Of a DNA stretch of 64,000 nucleotides, positions 16,887 through 26,865 are shown one piece after another. The DNA lies in the NCBI GenBank assembly GCA_024227235.1, contig JAAEKY010000421.1, positions 1 to 64,000 on the forward strand, given 5' to 3'. Within the stretch, counting starts at the first letter, position 1, and each line of letters starts with the position of its first letter. The notes beneath the pieces were generated by a model, which searched no databases, had not been told where the DNA came from, and saw only the letters and a list, made by a program, of their open reading frames with translations. This DNA is from Desulfobacteraceae bacterium. Its GTDB lineage: Bacteria > Desulfobacterota > Desulfobacteria > Desulfobacterales > Desulfobacteraceae. Made by a program: the position numbers and the translations under genes.

Positions 16887-17336
16887 ATGAAGATTGCCGC
16901 TCAACTAAATAAATTGCTATTGGAAGGGATCTCTGGAAATCAGAACCAGCTTGTGGGATTTTTGAGCCAACGGGGTGTGAAAACAACCCAATCAACAGTT
17001 TCCAGGGCGTTAAAAAAAATAAATGCAATCAAAGGGACTGATAACGCCGGGGATATCATCTATTCTCTCCCCAAGATAGATCTTAGAGGACAGGATATCG
17101 GTATTATAGGCTCCCTTGTTAATAAAATAGTAGATAATGGGAATATCATTGTGATCAACACAAAACCTGGGACAGCAAATACAGTGGCCAAATTTATTGA
17201 TGACCATGATTTTGATGAGGTATTAGGCTCGGTAGCAGGAGATGATACCATTATGGTGGTACCATCTGATGTGATGAGAATTGGGTCGATTGTAAAAAAA
17301 ATTCGATCCTATCTAATAGGAATCGGTGTTTTTTAA
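16887..17336 (+). CDS. argR: Arginine repressor ArgR
   Basis: 149 residues, full ArgR length. The N-terminal winged helix includes QLVGFLSQRGVKTTQSTVSRALKKI (compare the family SQ.T.SR motif). The C-terminal domain has the arginine-binding, hexamer-forming GTANTVAKFIDDHDFDEVLGSVAGDDTIMVV, with the paired aspartates that bind arginine. It represses arginine synthesis genes when arginine is plentiful, here presumably argG and itself. No Shine-Dalgarno sequence is visible before ATG 16887, so translation may be weak or leaderless. Confidence 0.96.
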   Translation: MKIAAQLNKLLLEGISGNQNQLVGFLSQRGVKTTQSTVSRALKKINAIKGTDNAGDIIYSLPKIDLRGQDIGIIGSLVNKIVDNGNIIVINTKPGTANTVAKFIDDHDFDEVLGSVAGDDTIMVVPSDVMRIGSIVKKIRSYLIGIGVF

Positions 17337-17367
17337 AGGCCCTTTAAAAAGAAGCAGACAGGCATTT

Positions 17368-18504
17368 CTAAGACGTATCAGAAAGATCATGAGTTTGATT
17401 TTTAAGTGTCGCTTTGAGCTTTAACCGGTTCAAATATGTAAATGGTGCTTTGGATACTTTTGCATTCCCAGACATGGCTTTCTCAGGATCAAACACCAGG
17501 TCCAGCAAGTGAATGGCATCTGATTTTTTTGAAAGTAAATTCACGCATCCCGCACAATAACTGACTATTTTATGGGGATGAGCCTCATGGATTCTTTTTT
17601 TTGTCCACCCCTGGGCCAAATCAGGTGAAAGGCAACCAACAGCCCCACCTTCTCCACAACAAAATGTCTTATTCCTTTTATGAGGGGTATCAATGATTTC
17701 AATCCCTTTGGCTTTTACAATCAAACGGACAGAGTCCTGAATTTTATTTTCAAATCTTACAGGGCAGGGATCATGGATAGTCACCTGGCCCGAGAACTTT
17801 TTTTTATCTTCAACCCCTTTACTGGACATAATGTCATATATGGTTTCAACGATAAATTCTGGTGCATAATTATTGAAAATTTTGTGGCAACTTGGACAGG
17901 CAACAATAATTGTCTGAATGTTGTTTTCCAAAAGATATAGCTTTAATTTGGAAAACGTCTTATCGAAATAATCTTGGCGGCCCAGGTCATGGGATGGTTT
18001 TGTGCAGCAATCCATCACAATACCAATATTGCTTATGTGAGTTTTAAGGTATTCGTAAGCTTTTAATGTATTATCCGGGCGAGTGCCAGTTAAGGAACAT
18101 CCAGGGAAAAATATGGTGTCGCAATTTTCAGGCAAGCTATATAAAGAATATTTTTTGGAAGTTCCTTTGTTTTCATAATTTATAAGACCTTGATGTTTGC
18201 CAAAATGACCTTGCCCTTTTTCAACCGCTTGTTTTCTAAAATTTTGGAACATGGTTGCAGGATCGAGCGCTTGCGGGCAGACAGATGTGCAAAGTCCACA
18301 AAGACTGCACTCAAAGGAAGTTGCTATCCATCTATCGGGGTCGGCCTTATATTTATTTACAATTGATCCGGGATTTCCGTAACGTGCCAAGAAATCACAT
18401 TCTTTTATACAAACGTCGCACCCACCACAACAGGTACTTTGTATCGCATCGGTTTTAGAGCCTGAGATCGTTGAGTTCTTAGTTGGTTTTAAATTTTTAA
18501 GCAT
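17368..18504 (-). CDS. HdrD/GlpC-like (Fe-S)-binding oxidoreductase
   Basis: 378 residues. The N-terminal third has an unusual cysteine cluster (CCGGCDVCIKEC, about 26-37) and a normal 4Fe-4S motif (CSLCGLCTSVCP, about 67-78), so two clusters. Two CCG (cysteine-rich) domains follow: FFPGCSLTGT with DCCTKPSHDLG, and HDPCPVRF with FCCGEGGAVGC. This is the HdrD/GlpC/LutA-type layout, which carries electrons to or from thiols, quinones or organic acids. No partner flavoprotein lies next to it, so its substrate is open. Convergent with argR. Confidence 0.85.
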   Translation of the reverse strand: MLKNLKPTKNSTISGSKTDAIQSTCCGGCDVCIKECDFLARYGNPGSIVNKYKADPDRWIATSFECSLCGLCTSVCPQALDPATMFQNFRKQAVEKGQGHFGKHQGLINYENKGTSKKYSLYSLPENCDTIFFPGCSLTGTRPDNTLKAYEYLKTHISNIGIVMDCCTKPSHDLGRQDYFDKTFSKLKLYLLENNIQTIIVACPSCHKIFNNYAPEFIVETIYDIMSSKGVEDKKKFSGQVTIHDPCPVRFENKIQDSVRLIVKAKGIEIIDTPHKRNKTFCCGEGGAVGCLSPDLAQGWTKKRIHEAHPHKIVSYCAGCVNLLSKKSDAIHLLDLVFDPEKAMSGNAKVSKAPFTYLNRLKLKATLKNQTHDLSDTS

Positions 18505-18637
18505 TATTTCCTTAAAATTGATCTAAATCTAAAATTTAAGAAAGATGCTGAGTTTAGTCAAAGTGATTGTTTTAATAAAAAATTTATTCTGTATAGAGAA
18601 AATCGATAATCGAAAGAACGGCACTTTAAGCGAGCCC

Positions 18638-19174
18638 TTATGATGTAACAAGTCCGTTTAGCTTTGCAGTAAGATCTTTTGGACCTGATATTTTAAGACT
18701 ATTATGCAATGATCGAAGTATTTCTCTAATAATAGCAGTTTTAGGGGTGGGGGAGAGCATCTGGGTTTCAATGGTTTTAATATCAATGACTATTTCTTCA
18801 AGCTGCTCATAAGGCTGCTGAGTTTGGGCAAGACACTTTTTAATTTCCTGAAGAATTTTTTCTAAAGCTTTTTGTCCCTGATCTTCTATTATTGTGCTGG
18901 TACCCAGCGTTAAAACTTCGCCATTGGATTTTGGGGCGACCTTAACATCTAAAGCTTCCAACCCTTGACGGGTGATGCCAATACCGCCTGAAAGGGTTTT
19001 TAATTCTGCTACTCCCTGAATAAAAAGATTTTCCGCCATTGCACTGGCATCATCTTTTTCAAGACCTAAAGCAGACCCTACATCATACATAGATACTTGA
19101 ACGTCCATATCATCCTGGGTCATGGTATACAATTCATACAAAAAAGCTTTTTCTTCAGGATTATCAATGCTCAT
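18638..19174 (-). CDS. Hypothetical protein with a winged-helix-like N-terminus
   Basis: 178 residues, soluble, acidic. Residues about 8-70 read like a winged helix (VSMYDVGSALGLEKDDASAMAENLFIQGVAELKTLSGGIGITRQGLEAL), as in small DNA-binding or docking modules. The C-terminal half is helical (LEKILQEIKKCLAQTQQPYEQLEEIVIDIKTIE). I do not recognise the family. GGAATGA upstream gives a plausible start at 19174. Divergent from sbcDC. Confidence 0.6.
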   Translation of the reverse strand: MSIDNPEEKAFLYELYTMTQDDMDVQVSMYDVGSALGLEKDDASAMAENLFIQGVAELKTLSGGIGITRQGLEALDVKVAPKSNGEVLTLGTSTIIEDQGQKALEKILQEIKKCLAQTQQPYEQLEEIVIDIKTIETQMLSPTPKTAIIREILRSLHNSLKISGPKDLTAKLNGLVTS

Positions 19175-19439
19175 TACATCATTCCTTTATTTGAGGAGAT
19201 TTGAATATGAACAAATCATAACATGATGATGATTTCAAAGGAACCTAAAAAATAAGGAAAAGTTTTGGAGAAAAGATTGAAACCTGTTATACCAGAAAAT
19301 AAGAAATAAAAGAGAAAATCACGATGACAATATCAAATAATTAAGAAAATATGGGAAATAATAAAAGATTCCAAAATTCATTGAGACACTTCATAAAAAA
19401 AACCGTGAAGAAAACCAAGAATAAAGAGCCAAATGACAT

Positions 19440-20666
19440 ATGAAAATTCTTCACACATCTGATTGGCATATCGGCCGGTCGCTTTATGGCCGGAAACGCT
19501 ATGATGAATTCTTAAATTTTTTTGAATGGCTGGCAGAAATTATAGAAAAAGAAAGTGTCAAAACCTTGCTGGTCAGCGGTGATATCTTTGATACAAGTAC
19601 ACCCAGTAACCGAGCTCAAGCGCTTTATTACAGATTCCTTACTAAAGTTGCAGCATCCGGTTGCCACCATATCGTAATTATTGCAGGAAATCATGATTCC
19701 CCATCCTTTTTAAATGCACCCAAAGAATTGTTAAAAGCCTTGAATGTTCATGTTGTCAGTTCGATAACTCAGAATCTGGAAGACGAAGTTATTACGCTTA
19801 AGGGACCGTCAGATAAACCAGAAGCTATTGTGTGTGCAATCCCCTATTTACGGGATCGGGATATTCGAATGGTTAAGGCTGGGGAAAGTATAGATGATAA
19901 AACTACCAAACTGATAGAAGGTATAAAAAAGCATTATACCGATATAGGGAAAATTGCAAAAGAAACGCAAAAAAAATATGGGGGTATCCCAATTATTGGA
20001 ATGGGACATCTTTTTGCAGCCGGTGGTAAAACCGTAGATGGCGATGGTGTAAGAGAGCTATATGTCGGTTCGCTTGCTCATGTGGGAAAAGATGTATTTC
20101 CCCACTGTTTGGATTATGTGGCCCTGGGGCATTTGCATGTCCCACAGGAAGTAGGACATAAAGGACATATCCGGTATTCAGGGTCTCCTATACCCATGGG
20201 ATATGGCGAATCAAACCAGGAAAAGAAAGTGGTTATAATAACCTTTGACGGCAGGTCACCAAAAATAAAAGAACACCCCATCCCATGTTTTCAAAAGTTG
20301 GAAAGAATTTGTGGCACAATGCCAGATATCATTCAAAAAATAGTTGAAGAAAAATCCAATGACAGCCAAGCCTGGTTGGAGGTTGAATATACAGGAACAA
20401 AGATTGCCGGTAATTTAAGACAGCGTATTGAAGAAGCAATAAAAGGTACTAATATGGAGGTCCTTCGGATAAAAAACAAACAACTTGTTGATCGAATAAT
20501 CAATCGAATAAGCACAGATGATATTTTGGATAATTTGGATGTAAATGATGTATTTAACAGACTGCTGGATACGGTTGAGGTGGAAGATAATCAGCGGCCT
20601 TTGTTGATTCAGGCATATGAAGAAATCATAAAAACTCTCCATGAAGAAGATAAAAATGCGGAATAA
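19440..20666 (+). CDS. sbcD: Nuclease SbcCD subunit D
   Basis: 408 residues with all metallophosphoesterase motifs: TSDWHIG, SGDIFD, GNHDSP, GMGH and GHLH. These ligate two Mn ions in SbcD/Mre11. With SbcC it cuts hairpins and protein-blocked DNA ends and so protects inverted repeats and replication forks. sbcC starts nine bases after its stop, so the pair is one operon. Confidence 0.96.
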   Translation: MKILHTSDWHIGRSLYGRKRYDEFLNFFEWLAEIIEKESVKTLLVSGDIFDTSTPSNRAQALYYRFLTKVAASGCHHIVIIAGNHDSPSFLNAPKELLKALNVHVVSSITQNLEDEVITLKGPSDKPEAIVCAIPYLRDRDIRMVKAGESIDDKTTKLIEGIKKHYTDIGKIAKETQKKYGGIPIIGMGHLFAAGGKTVDGDGVRELYVGSLAHVGKDVFPHCLDYVALGHLHVPQEVGHKGHIRYSGSPIPMGYGESNQEKKVVIITFDGRSPKIKEHPIPCFQKLERICGTMPDIIQKIVEEKSNDSQAWLEVEYTGTKIAGNLRQRIEEAIKGTNMEVLRIKNKQLVDRIINRISTDDILDNLDVNDVFNRLLDTVEVEDNQRPLLIQAYEEIIKTLHEEDKNAE

Positions 20667-20675
20667 AGGATTGAA

Positions 20676-23600
20676 ATGAAGATTTGTAAGCTAAGATTTA
20701 AAAATCTCAATTCCTTGTATGGAGAGTGGGCAATTGATTTCACATCATCAGCGTATGTATCTGATAAGATATTTGCGATTACAGGCCCCACAGGAGCAGG
20801 CAAGTCAACTATTCTTGATGCCATCAGTCTATCCCTTTATGGACGGACCCCGAGATTAAAAACTATTACCAAAAACAGCAATGAGATCATGTCTCGTCAG
20901 ACAGGTGAGTGTTTTGCTGAGATAAGCTTTGAAACAAAAGCCGGTAGATTTAGATGCCATTGGAGTCAAAGGAAAGCCTATCAAAAAGCAGATGGTAATC
21001 TTCTTGAGTCAAAGCATGAAATATCAGATGTCTTAAGCGGTCAGATTTTAGAATCAAAGAAACGCGACGTCGCAATAAAAATTGAAAAAATAACCGGCAT
21101 GGATTTCGACCGGTTCACACGCTCCATGCTTTTGGCTCAAGGTGGATTTGCAGCCTTTCTTCAAGCCGTCCCCGATCAAAGAGCGCCCCTTCTTGAACAA
21201 ATTACCGGTACAAATATTTACAGTGATATATCAAAACAAGTTCATAAGCAGAAAAGTGACGTGCACAATACACTTGAACTGTTGTTGGCAGAAACAGCAG
21301 GAATAGCTATTTTAAGCGATGAAGATGAATCCTCAATTCATAAGGTGCTTTGCGAGAAGCAAATACTTGAAAAGGACCTTGGATCAATAAATGAAGAATT
21401 AGAAAACTCAATTTTTTGGCTTGTAAGGATCGATACGTTAAAAAATGAGTTGTTACAAATCAAGGTAGAATCAAAAAATTTGTCAAAAGAATTAAACGCG
21501 TTTGAAAATGACAGAGAACGACTAAAAAAAGCCCAGGAAGCAGCCGAGCTGGAAAGCGATTATGCGATCCTATCGTCTAAAAGGGAGCTGCAAAAATTTG
21601 ATCTTCACGCTTTGGCAGAGGCTGAAACCAAGCTTCCGGATCAGGAGAAAAAACTTGAACTTAAATCCACAGATCTGAAGAATGCTGAAATTAAATTAAC
21701 AGCAACAAAGAATGAACAAAAAAAAGAGCTGTCCATGGTTAAAAGAGTCAGGGCGATGGACTTTCAAATTTTTGAGAAACAGTCAGCACTAAAAAATATT
21801 GAATCAGACTTAAAAAAGGCTCAAAACAGGTTTTTAGAAAATATAAAACGCCAGCAAAAAGCCATATCCAACAAAGCATCAGTAGAGAAAGATTTTTCTC
21901 AGGTGGAAGATTATTTGTCTGGTAATGCAAACGATGCAAAATTGGTCACACAGCTTGCCGGCATAAACGAGCAGATAAAGAATTTTAAGGCATTAACGGC
22001 ACAGATTTCAGACATCAACGCTCAGATTTTAAAACAAAAAAAACAATTTGAATCAGATATTAGCCAATATAAGAAGAGCACAAAATTATTTAATAGGCTT
22101 AAAGAAAAACATGATGCAGATAAAAAAAACAGATTACTGAAAAAAAAGAAAATTCAAAACCTTTTGGGTGATCGACTGCTAAGAGAGTACCGGACAGAAC
22201 ATGACAATCTGTTGCGGGAAATGGCCTATAGACAAAAGATTGCAAGCCTTGAAGAAGAACGAGGTAAATTAGAAGATAGCAATCCATGTCCTCTATGTGG
22301 ATCTTTGAACCACCCCTTTGCTAAAGGCAATTTACCCAAAACCGATGAGATTGAAGAAAAAATTGAAAAATTAAACCATCTGATCAGTAATGTCGATCAA
22401 CTTGAAAAAGATTTAAAAAAATATGAATCCAAAGAGAAAATTACTGGGCAAAACCGGGTGGATGCAGATAAACAACTTGTTCAAGCAAAACACAAAAAGG
22501 AAGAATCAAATGCCAATATTGCCCGCACTGAAAAAGACTTGAAGAGGGTTTTAAAAGATCAGCGTAAATTAGAACACATAATTATTTCAAACTTGGAACC
22601 TTTTGGGATCAGCAAGATTCCTGAATCAGGCATTGAAGGTCTTTTAACAACCCTTGATACGCGACAAAAAAAATGGCAGGAGCACCAAAAACAAAAACTA
22701 TGTAGTGAAAAGAAAATAAATGAACTTATCGCTCAGATAGACAGCATTGATGCAATGCAAAGAGGTCTGGATATCTCAAAAAAAGAAACACAAAATAAAT
22801 TTAAAACCCTTCAATCAGATCTTGAAAAGTTGATGTCCGGCCGAAATAAATTTTATGGTCAAAAAAATCCAGATACTGAAGAGATTCAAATGGAAGAAAG
22901 GGTGTTTAAGGCTGAAAGATCTTTAAAATCAGCAAGAAAGAGTCGGGATGATAAAAAACAGCACCTCAATGAATTAATAACCCGGATAAACACATTGAAA
23001 GAAAATACAGCCTTAAGGGAACCAGAACTAAAGCGGTTTGAAACTGATTTTTTAAAGCATTGTAAAAAAGCAGAATTTGATGATGAGTCCATATTTTTAT
23101 TATCCCTGCTTTCCATAGAAAAAAGAAAAAATTTAGCTCAAAGAGCCGCAAAGCTTGATAAAAAAAAGTCAGATATAGCTGTTCGGAAAAAAGATCGGGA
23201 AACAAGACTGAATCAGGAAACAGCTAAAAAGAAAACAGATGATCCTCTTGATCACCTGAGAGAAAAGCAAACCCAAACCCGGGAATCTCTTAAAATATTT
23301 GGTGAAGAAATTGGCGCGATTAAGCAAAAGTTGTCTGACAATAAGGATGCAAATAAACGACTTCGCAAGAAAAAGGTATTGATTGATCAACAAAAGAAAG
23401 AATGTTCAAGGTGGGATGCCCTCCATGCATTAATCGGGTCTGCAGATGGTAAAAAATACAGGAATTTTGCCCAGGGACTCACATTTGAGGTAATGGTTTC
23501 GCATGCCAACAGGCAGCTTGAAAAAATGACGGATCGTTATTTACTGGTTCGGGATGAAAAGCAGCCCCTGGAATTGAACATCATGGACAACTATCAGGCA

Positions 23601-23924
23601 GGCGAAATTCGATCAACCAAGAATTTGTCCGGGGGTGAAAGTTTTATTGTAAGTTTATCTCTTGCTTTAGGACTGTCCAATATGGCCGGCCGCAATGTAA
23701 GAGTGGATTCTCTTTTTTTAGATGAAGGGTTTGGCACCTTAGATGAAGAGGCCTTAGAAACTTCTTTGGAAGCACTTGCAGGGTTACAGCAGGAAGGTAA
23801 ATTGATTGGAATTATTTCACATGTACCTGCCTTAAAACAAAGAATCAGCACACAAATAACCATTACAAAGGTTTCAGGTGGAAAAAGCATAGTCGAAGGT
23901 CCCGGATGCAAGGATCTTAATTAA
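20676..23924 (+). CDS. sbcC: Nuclease SbcCD subunit C (Rad50-like ATPase)
   Basis: 1082 residues. Walker A (GPTGAGKSTILDAI) lies at about 36-49. Long coiled coils flank a central zinc hook (NPCPLCGSLNHP, about 534). The C-terminal head carries the ABC signature LSGGESFIVSLSLALGLS and Walker B SLFLDEGFGTLDEE. It is the ATP-driven partner of SbcD. Ribosome binding site AAAGG before ATG 20676; last gene of the sbcDC unit. Confidence 0.96.
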   Translation: MKICKLRFKNLNSLYGEWAIDFTSSAYVSDKIFAITGPTGAGKSTILDAISLSLYGRTPRLKTITKNSNEIMSRQTGECFAEISFETKAGRFRCHWSQRKAYQKADGNLLESKHEISDVLSGQILESKKRDVAIKIEKITGMDFDRFTRSMLLAQGGFAAFLQAVPDQRAPLLEQITGTNIYSDISKQVHKQKSDVHNTLELLLAETAGIAILSDEDESSIHKVLCEKQILEKDLGSINEELENSIFWLVRIDTLKNELLQIKVESKNLSKELNAFENDRERLKKAQEAAELESDYAILSSKRELQKFDLHALAEAETKLPDQEKKLELKSTDLKNAEIKLTATKNEQKKELSMVKRVRAMDFQIFEKQSALKNIESDLKKAQNRFLENIKRQQKAISNKASVEKDFSQVEDYLSGNANDAKLVTQLAGINEQIKNFKALTAQISDINAQILKQKKQFESDISQYKKSTKLFNRLKEKHDADKKNRLLKKKKIQNLLGDRLLREYRTEHDNLLREMAYRQKIASLEEERGKLEDSNPCPLCGSLNHPFAKGNLPKTDEIEEKIEKLNHLISNVDQLEKDLKKYESKEKITGQNRVDADKQLVQAKHKKEESNANIARTEKDLKRVLKDQRKLEHIIISNLEPFGISKIPESGIEGLLTTLDTRQKKWQEHQKQKLCSEKKINELIAQIDSIDAMQRGLDISKKETQNKFKTLQSDLEKLMSGRNKFYGQKNPDTEEIQMEERVFKAERSLKSARKSRDDKKQHLNELITRINTLKENTALREPELKRFETDFLKHCKKAEFDDESIFLLSLLSIEKRKNLAQRAAKLDKKKSDIAVRKKDRETRLNQETAKKKTDDPLDHLREKQTQTRESLKIFGEEIGAIKQKLSDNKDANKRLRKKKVLIDQQKKECSRWDALHALIGSADGKKYRNFAQGLTFEVMVSHANRQLEKMTDRYLLVRDEKQPLELNIMDNYQAGEIRSTKNLSGGESFIVSLSLALGLSNMAGRNVRVDSLFLDEGFGTLDEEALETSLEALAGLQQEGKLIGIISHVPALKQRISTQITITKVSGGKSIVEGPGCKDLN

Positions 23925-24030
23925 TCCTTAAATTTTCCTTATTTATTGACACGATCTGATACTTTTTCTATAAAATTTATATTACGAATTAGATTCTCTT
24001 TGAGAACCCCAAAAAAGGCGTACGCTAATT

Positions 24031-24489
24031 ATGGTTAAATTTCTTATGAACAGACATCTAAACAATAACCCAGATGAGAAAGATAAGAAAAAAAGCACCA
24101 GGCATTCGCCTGACAGGGAATATGAAAATCAAAATTTTTACTTTTTTATCGAATATGATGTTCCTGAAATAGAGGATGGTGATCAGGAAATAATTCTGAC
24201 TAAATCATTTTCCGCCTATCAGAATGCGAATTTTTCAGGACAAGGATTTTTGGAGATTATTCATCCTGCCCTGGCAATTCACCAGATAAGATGCAGTCGT
24301 AATCAGATCAGTTTTGGCGTGGTATTTGAACTGGGCCATGACCATGATATTGATTCTGACTATATCCCGGATTTTGGTAAAATTGTCTGGAAGAAAAATA
24401 TAGATAAATACGATGAGGATATGATTTCGTCTCTTATTTCAAAATCAAACCCTTATAAGGTAAAATACGGAGATTTTGATCAGAGTTAG
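24031..24489 (+). CDS. Hypothetical acidic protein
   Basis: 152 residues, no signal peptide or membrane segment, charged and lysine-rich at the N-terminus. A central beta-rich stretch (NFYFFIEYDVPEIEDGDQEIILTKSF) and an acid/histidine patch (GHDHDIDSDYIPDFG) stand out. I do not recognise the family. It may belong with sbcDC, 106 bases upstream on the same strand. ATG 24046 is an alternative start. Confidence 0.5.
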   Translation: MVKFLMNRHLNNNPDEKDKKKSTRHSPDREYENQNFYFFIEYDVPEIEDGDQEIILTKSFSAYQNANFSGQGFLEIIHPALAIHQIRCSRNQISFGVVFELGHDHDIDSDYIPDFGKIVWKKNIDKYDEDMISSLISKSNPYKVKYGDFDQS

Positions 24490-24504
24490 TGTTTAAACAA
24501 AAAC

Positions 24505-25806
24505 TCAGTCCATCTGACGGCAGTTTGTCTCTTTTGTGAAAAATAAAAGTACTACAGATATTATAGCCCATCCCATCATAGGGATAAATCCATATTCATA
24601 GGCATCAAGTGAATACGTCCTCACCCCGTTTAGCATCTGGCCTGACCAATGATTATCCAAGATTTTCCCAACAATGGGTTGAAGCAAAGTCGGTCCCATC
24701 ATCACCCCCATGTTGGTTAGTCCGGAAACAGTTCCAGACAAATTTTTAGGAACAGATTCAGCAACAAAGGCAAAACTGATAATGATGCAGGCGGAAAAGA
24801 AACCAGTGATACAAAGGATCACCAATAATTGATAAAAAGAAAGGCTTTCTCTAAACAGTATCAAGGACCATCCCAGGGCAACGACAATACTTCCTGCAAT
24901 ATACAACGGTTTTCGTTTTCCCATTTTATCGGACAGCCATCCGAAGATAGGTGCTCCAATAGCCCATCCGATTAGCAGACAAGATGTAAGCGTTGCGGCC
25001 TTCCCTTGAGTTAATCCATGATGGGTGGTTAAGTAGGGCACGCCCCAAAGTCCAGAAAATGTAAGTGTACACCCCACAATTCCCCCGGGAATTACAAATA
25101 AAAGCCAGGTGTTTTTAAATTTTAATACTTCTATAATACTCTGCCAAATGCTGTTCAAAGACAATGGTGCAGGCGGTGGTATTTTATTAGTAAATCCTGG
25201 ATACCCCTTTTCCTGAGGCCAGTCTCGGACAATAAACCAAATCAGTGCACCCAAAATAAGGGTCAAGATGCCTGTGGTGCAAATAACCCAACGCCAGTTA
25301 AAGGTATCCATAAGGAATCTTAAAGGAGGACCTGCGGTAATGGCCCCAATAAGTCCAATAGATAAAGCATTACCTGCAACAAAGGCATAGAACCTTTTGG
25401 GAAACCATGAAGAAGAAAGTTTGAGTAATCCTACAAAAGCCACTGCAACAGATCCCCCAATGAGAAGTCGGCCAAATCCAGCGCCAATTAACCCAGGGGA
25501 AAGGGCAAAAAGAAGGGTTCCAATACCTGCCACGACACAGCCGGATGTTAAAAGCTTTCTTGGACCCAATGTATCAGCCAGAATCCCGGTAGGAATCTGC
25601 ATCGTCACATATGCATAGAAATACAGTGCAGATAAATGGCCCAGGCCTGAGGCAGAAATATTAAATGCCTGCATTAATTCCTGAGTCATGACACCGGGCG
25701 CCACCCGCTGGAAAAATCCAGCCAAATAAAAAAGCGCGCCCAGACCCCAGATAAACCATGCCAAAGTCATGGGCGGTCCGGTTAGTTTATGTGTTTTTAT
25801 TGTCAA
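24505..25806 (-). CDS. MFS transporter
   Basis: 433 residues with about 12 hydrophobic segments and the MFS motif A region after helix 2 (GILADTLGPRKLL), repeated in the second half (GWLSDKMGKRKPL). Closest in feel to organic-acid/nitrate-type MFS porters, but the substrate is not readable. The start is TTG 25806, overlapping the TGA of the ferredoxin-nitroreductase gene as TTGA, so the two are translationally coupled and may share a substrate or pathway. Confidence 0.85.
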   Translation of the reverse strand: MTIKTHKLTGPPMTLAWFIWGLGALFYLAGFFQRVAPGVMTQELMQAFNISASGLGHLSALYFYAYVTMQIPTGILADTLGPRKLLTSGCVVAGIGTLLFALSPGLIGAGFGRLLIGGSVAVAFVGLLKLSSSWFPKRFYAFVAGNALSIGLIGAITAGPPLRFLMDTFNWRWVICTTGILTLILGALIWFIVRDWPQEKGYPGFTNKIPPPAPLSLNSIWQSIIEVLKFKNTWLLFVIPGGIVGCTLTFSGLWGVPYLTTHHGLTQGKAATLTSCLLIGWAIGAPIFGWLSDKMGKRKPLYIAGSIVVALGWSLILFRESLSFYQLLVILCITGFFSACIIISFAFVAESVPKNLSGTVSGLTNMGVMMGPTLLQPIVGKILDNHWSGQMLNGVRTYSLDAYEYGFIPMMGWAIISVVLLFFTKETNCRQMD

Positions 25807-26624
25807 GAATGATACCTTATCTTCGGGGTGTTTCTTTCTGGTGCCCTATAATATTTAGATTTTGGGAATCCTACCATTAGCGCACCGTGGCAGGTATGTT
25901 TTTCAGGTAAGTTTAGCTCTTTTTTAAGTCCTGGCCATTGGCCTGCTGCGTAATTGACATATCCTGCCCAGCAGCTGCCAAGTCCATATCCGGTCAATGC
26001 AAGTTCAAGATAGGCGATGGCGGTATGACAATCGGCTGATGCACTGCCAAACTCATCTGATGCATACGTAAATACAAGTTGTGGCGCATCCCTGCAGATC
26101 CGGTCTGTTCCTTTATCCCATTGCTCAATCAGCGCACCCATATTTAATCCTAAAGCAATTTTAGGCTGGGTTTTTAAAACATATCGCATCCAATCAATCA
26201 CATGACCAGCGATTTTAGTAACTGTCTCTTTTTTATTAATGACAAGCCATTGAACAGGTTGCTTATTACTACCTGTAGGGGCGCAGCATGCAATGCCCAA
26301 TGCTTTTTCAAACACATCCTTGGGTACGGGTTTGTCTTTGTAACGTCGAATTGATCTTCTGGATCTTAAGAAATGTTCAACATGATTGGCATCAAGGGCA
26401 AGTTCCTTTTTGATGGCCATGCACTTGTCTGAAGAAAAAGAATCAAGATTAAAAGCGCCTTTGGGACAAACTGCCACACAATGACCGCACTGGATGCAAA
26501 ATTGTTCACCATTCTTTATAAGATCCGGTCCCGCCTCTGTCATTTCAATAACACTCGTCGGGCATTCGATAGCACAAATACCGTCTTTATCACATTTTTC
26601 ACTGTCTATTTTAAACATACTCAT
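25803..26624 (-). CDS. Nitroreductase with N-terminal 2x[4Fe-4S] ferredoxin domain
   Basis: About 273 residues. The first 60 carry two CxxCxxCxxxC-type sets (CDKDGICAIECP and CIQCGHCVAVCP), then a nitroreductase FMN fold begins at RSRRSIRRYKDKPVP, with GIACCAPTGSNKQPVQW and the ELALTGYGLGSCWAGY active-site region. Such ferredoxin-nitroreductases use reduced ferredoxin to drive FMN-dependent reductions in anaerobes. Start ATG 26624 is behind AAAGG; a GTG two codons upstream (26630) is an alternative. Cotranscribed with the MFS gene. Confidence 0.88.
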   Translation of the reverse strand: MSMFKIDSEKCDKDGICAIECPTSVIEMTEAGPDLIKNGEQFCIQCGHCVAVCPKGAFNLDSFSSDKCMAIKKELALDANHVEHFLRSRRSIRRYKDKPVPKDVFEKALGIACCAPTGSNKQPVQWLVINKKETVTKIAGHVIDWMRYVLKTQPKIALGLNMGALIEQWDKGTDRICRDAPQLVFTYASDEFGSASADCHTAIAYLELALTGYGLGSCWAGYVNYAAGQWPGLKKELNLPEKHTCHGALMVGFPKSKYYRAPERNTPKIRYHS

Positions 26625-26804
26625 ATTCACGCCTTTTAAATTATGAATAACTGGTTCGGTTAAAAAATTTGATAATATCTTTTAATTTGATTTGTGTCAT
26701 CTTTTTTATCCTTTTCCTTGAAGCATAAAAATAATACAAAGCTAAAAAAGACAAGTCCAATACCTAACGGTACTCATTTTTATATCTCGGAATATCGGAA
26801 TGTA

Positions 26805-26833
26805 TTGACCCTTTATTAATATTGTTTTAATAC
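26805..26833 (+). promoter_or_regulatory. Sigma-70-type promoter of the lipoprotein gene
   Basis: TTGACC (26805) and TAATAC (26828) are separated by 17 bases, close to the -35/-10 consensus, about 35 bases before ATG 26866, which has AGGAG upstream. Confidence 0.5.
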
Positions 26834-26865
26834 ATAAAAAAATTAATTCAAAAAAGGAGTGCTTT

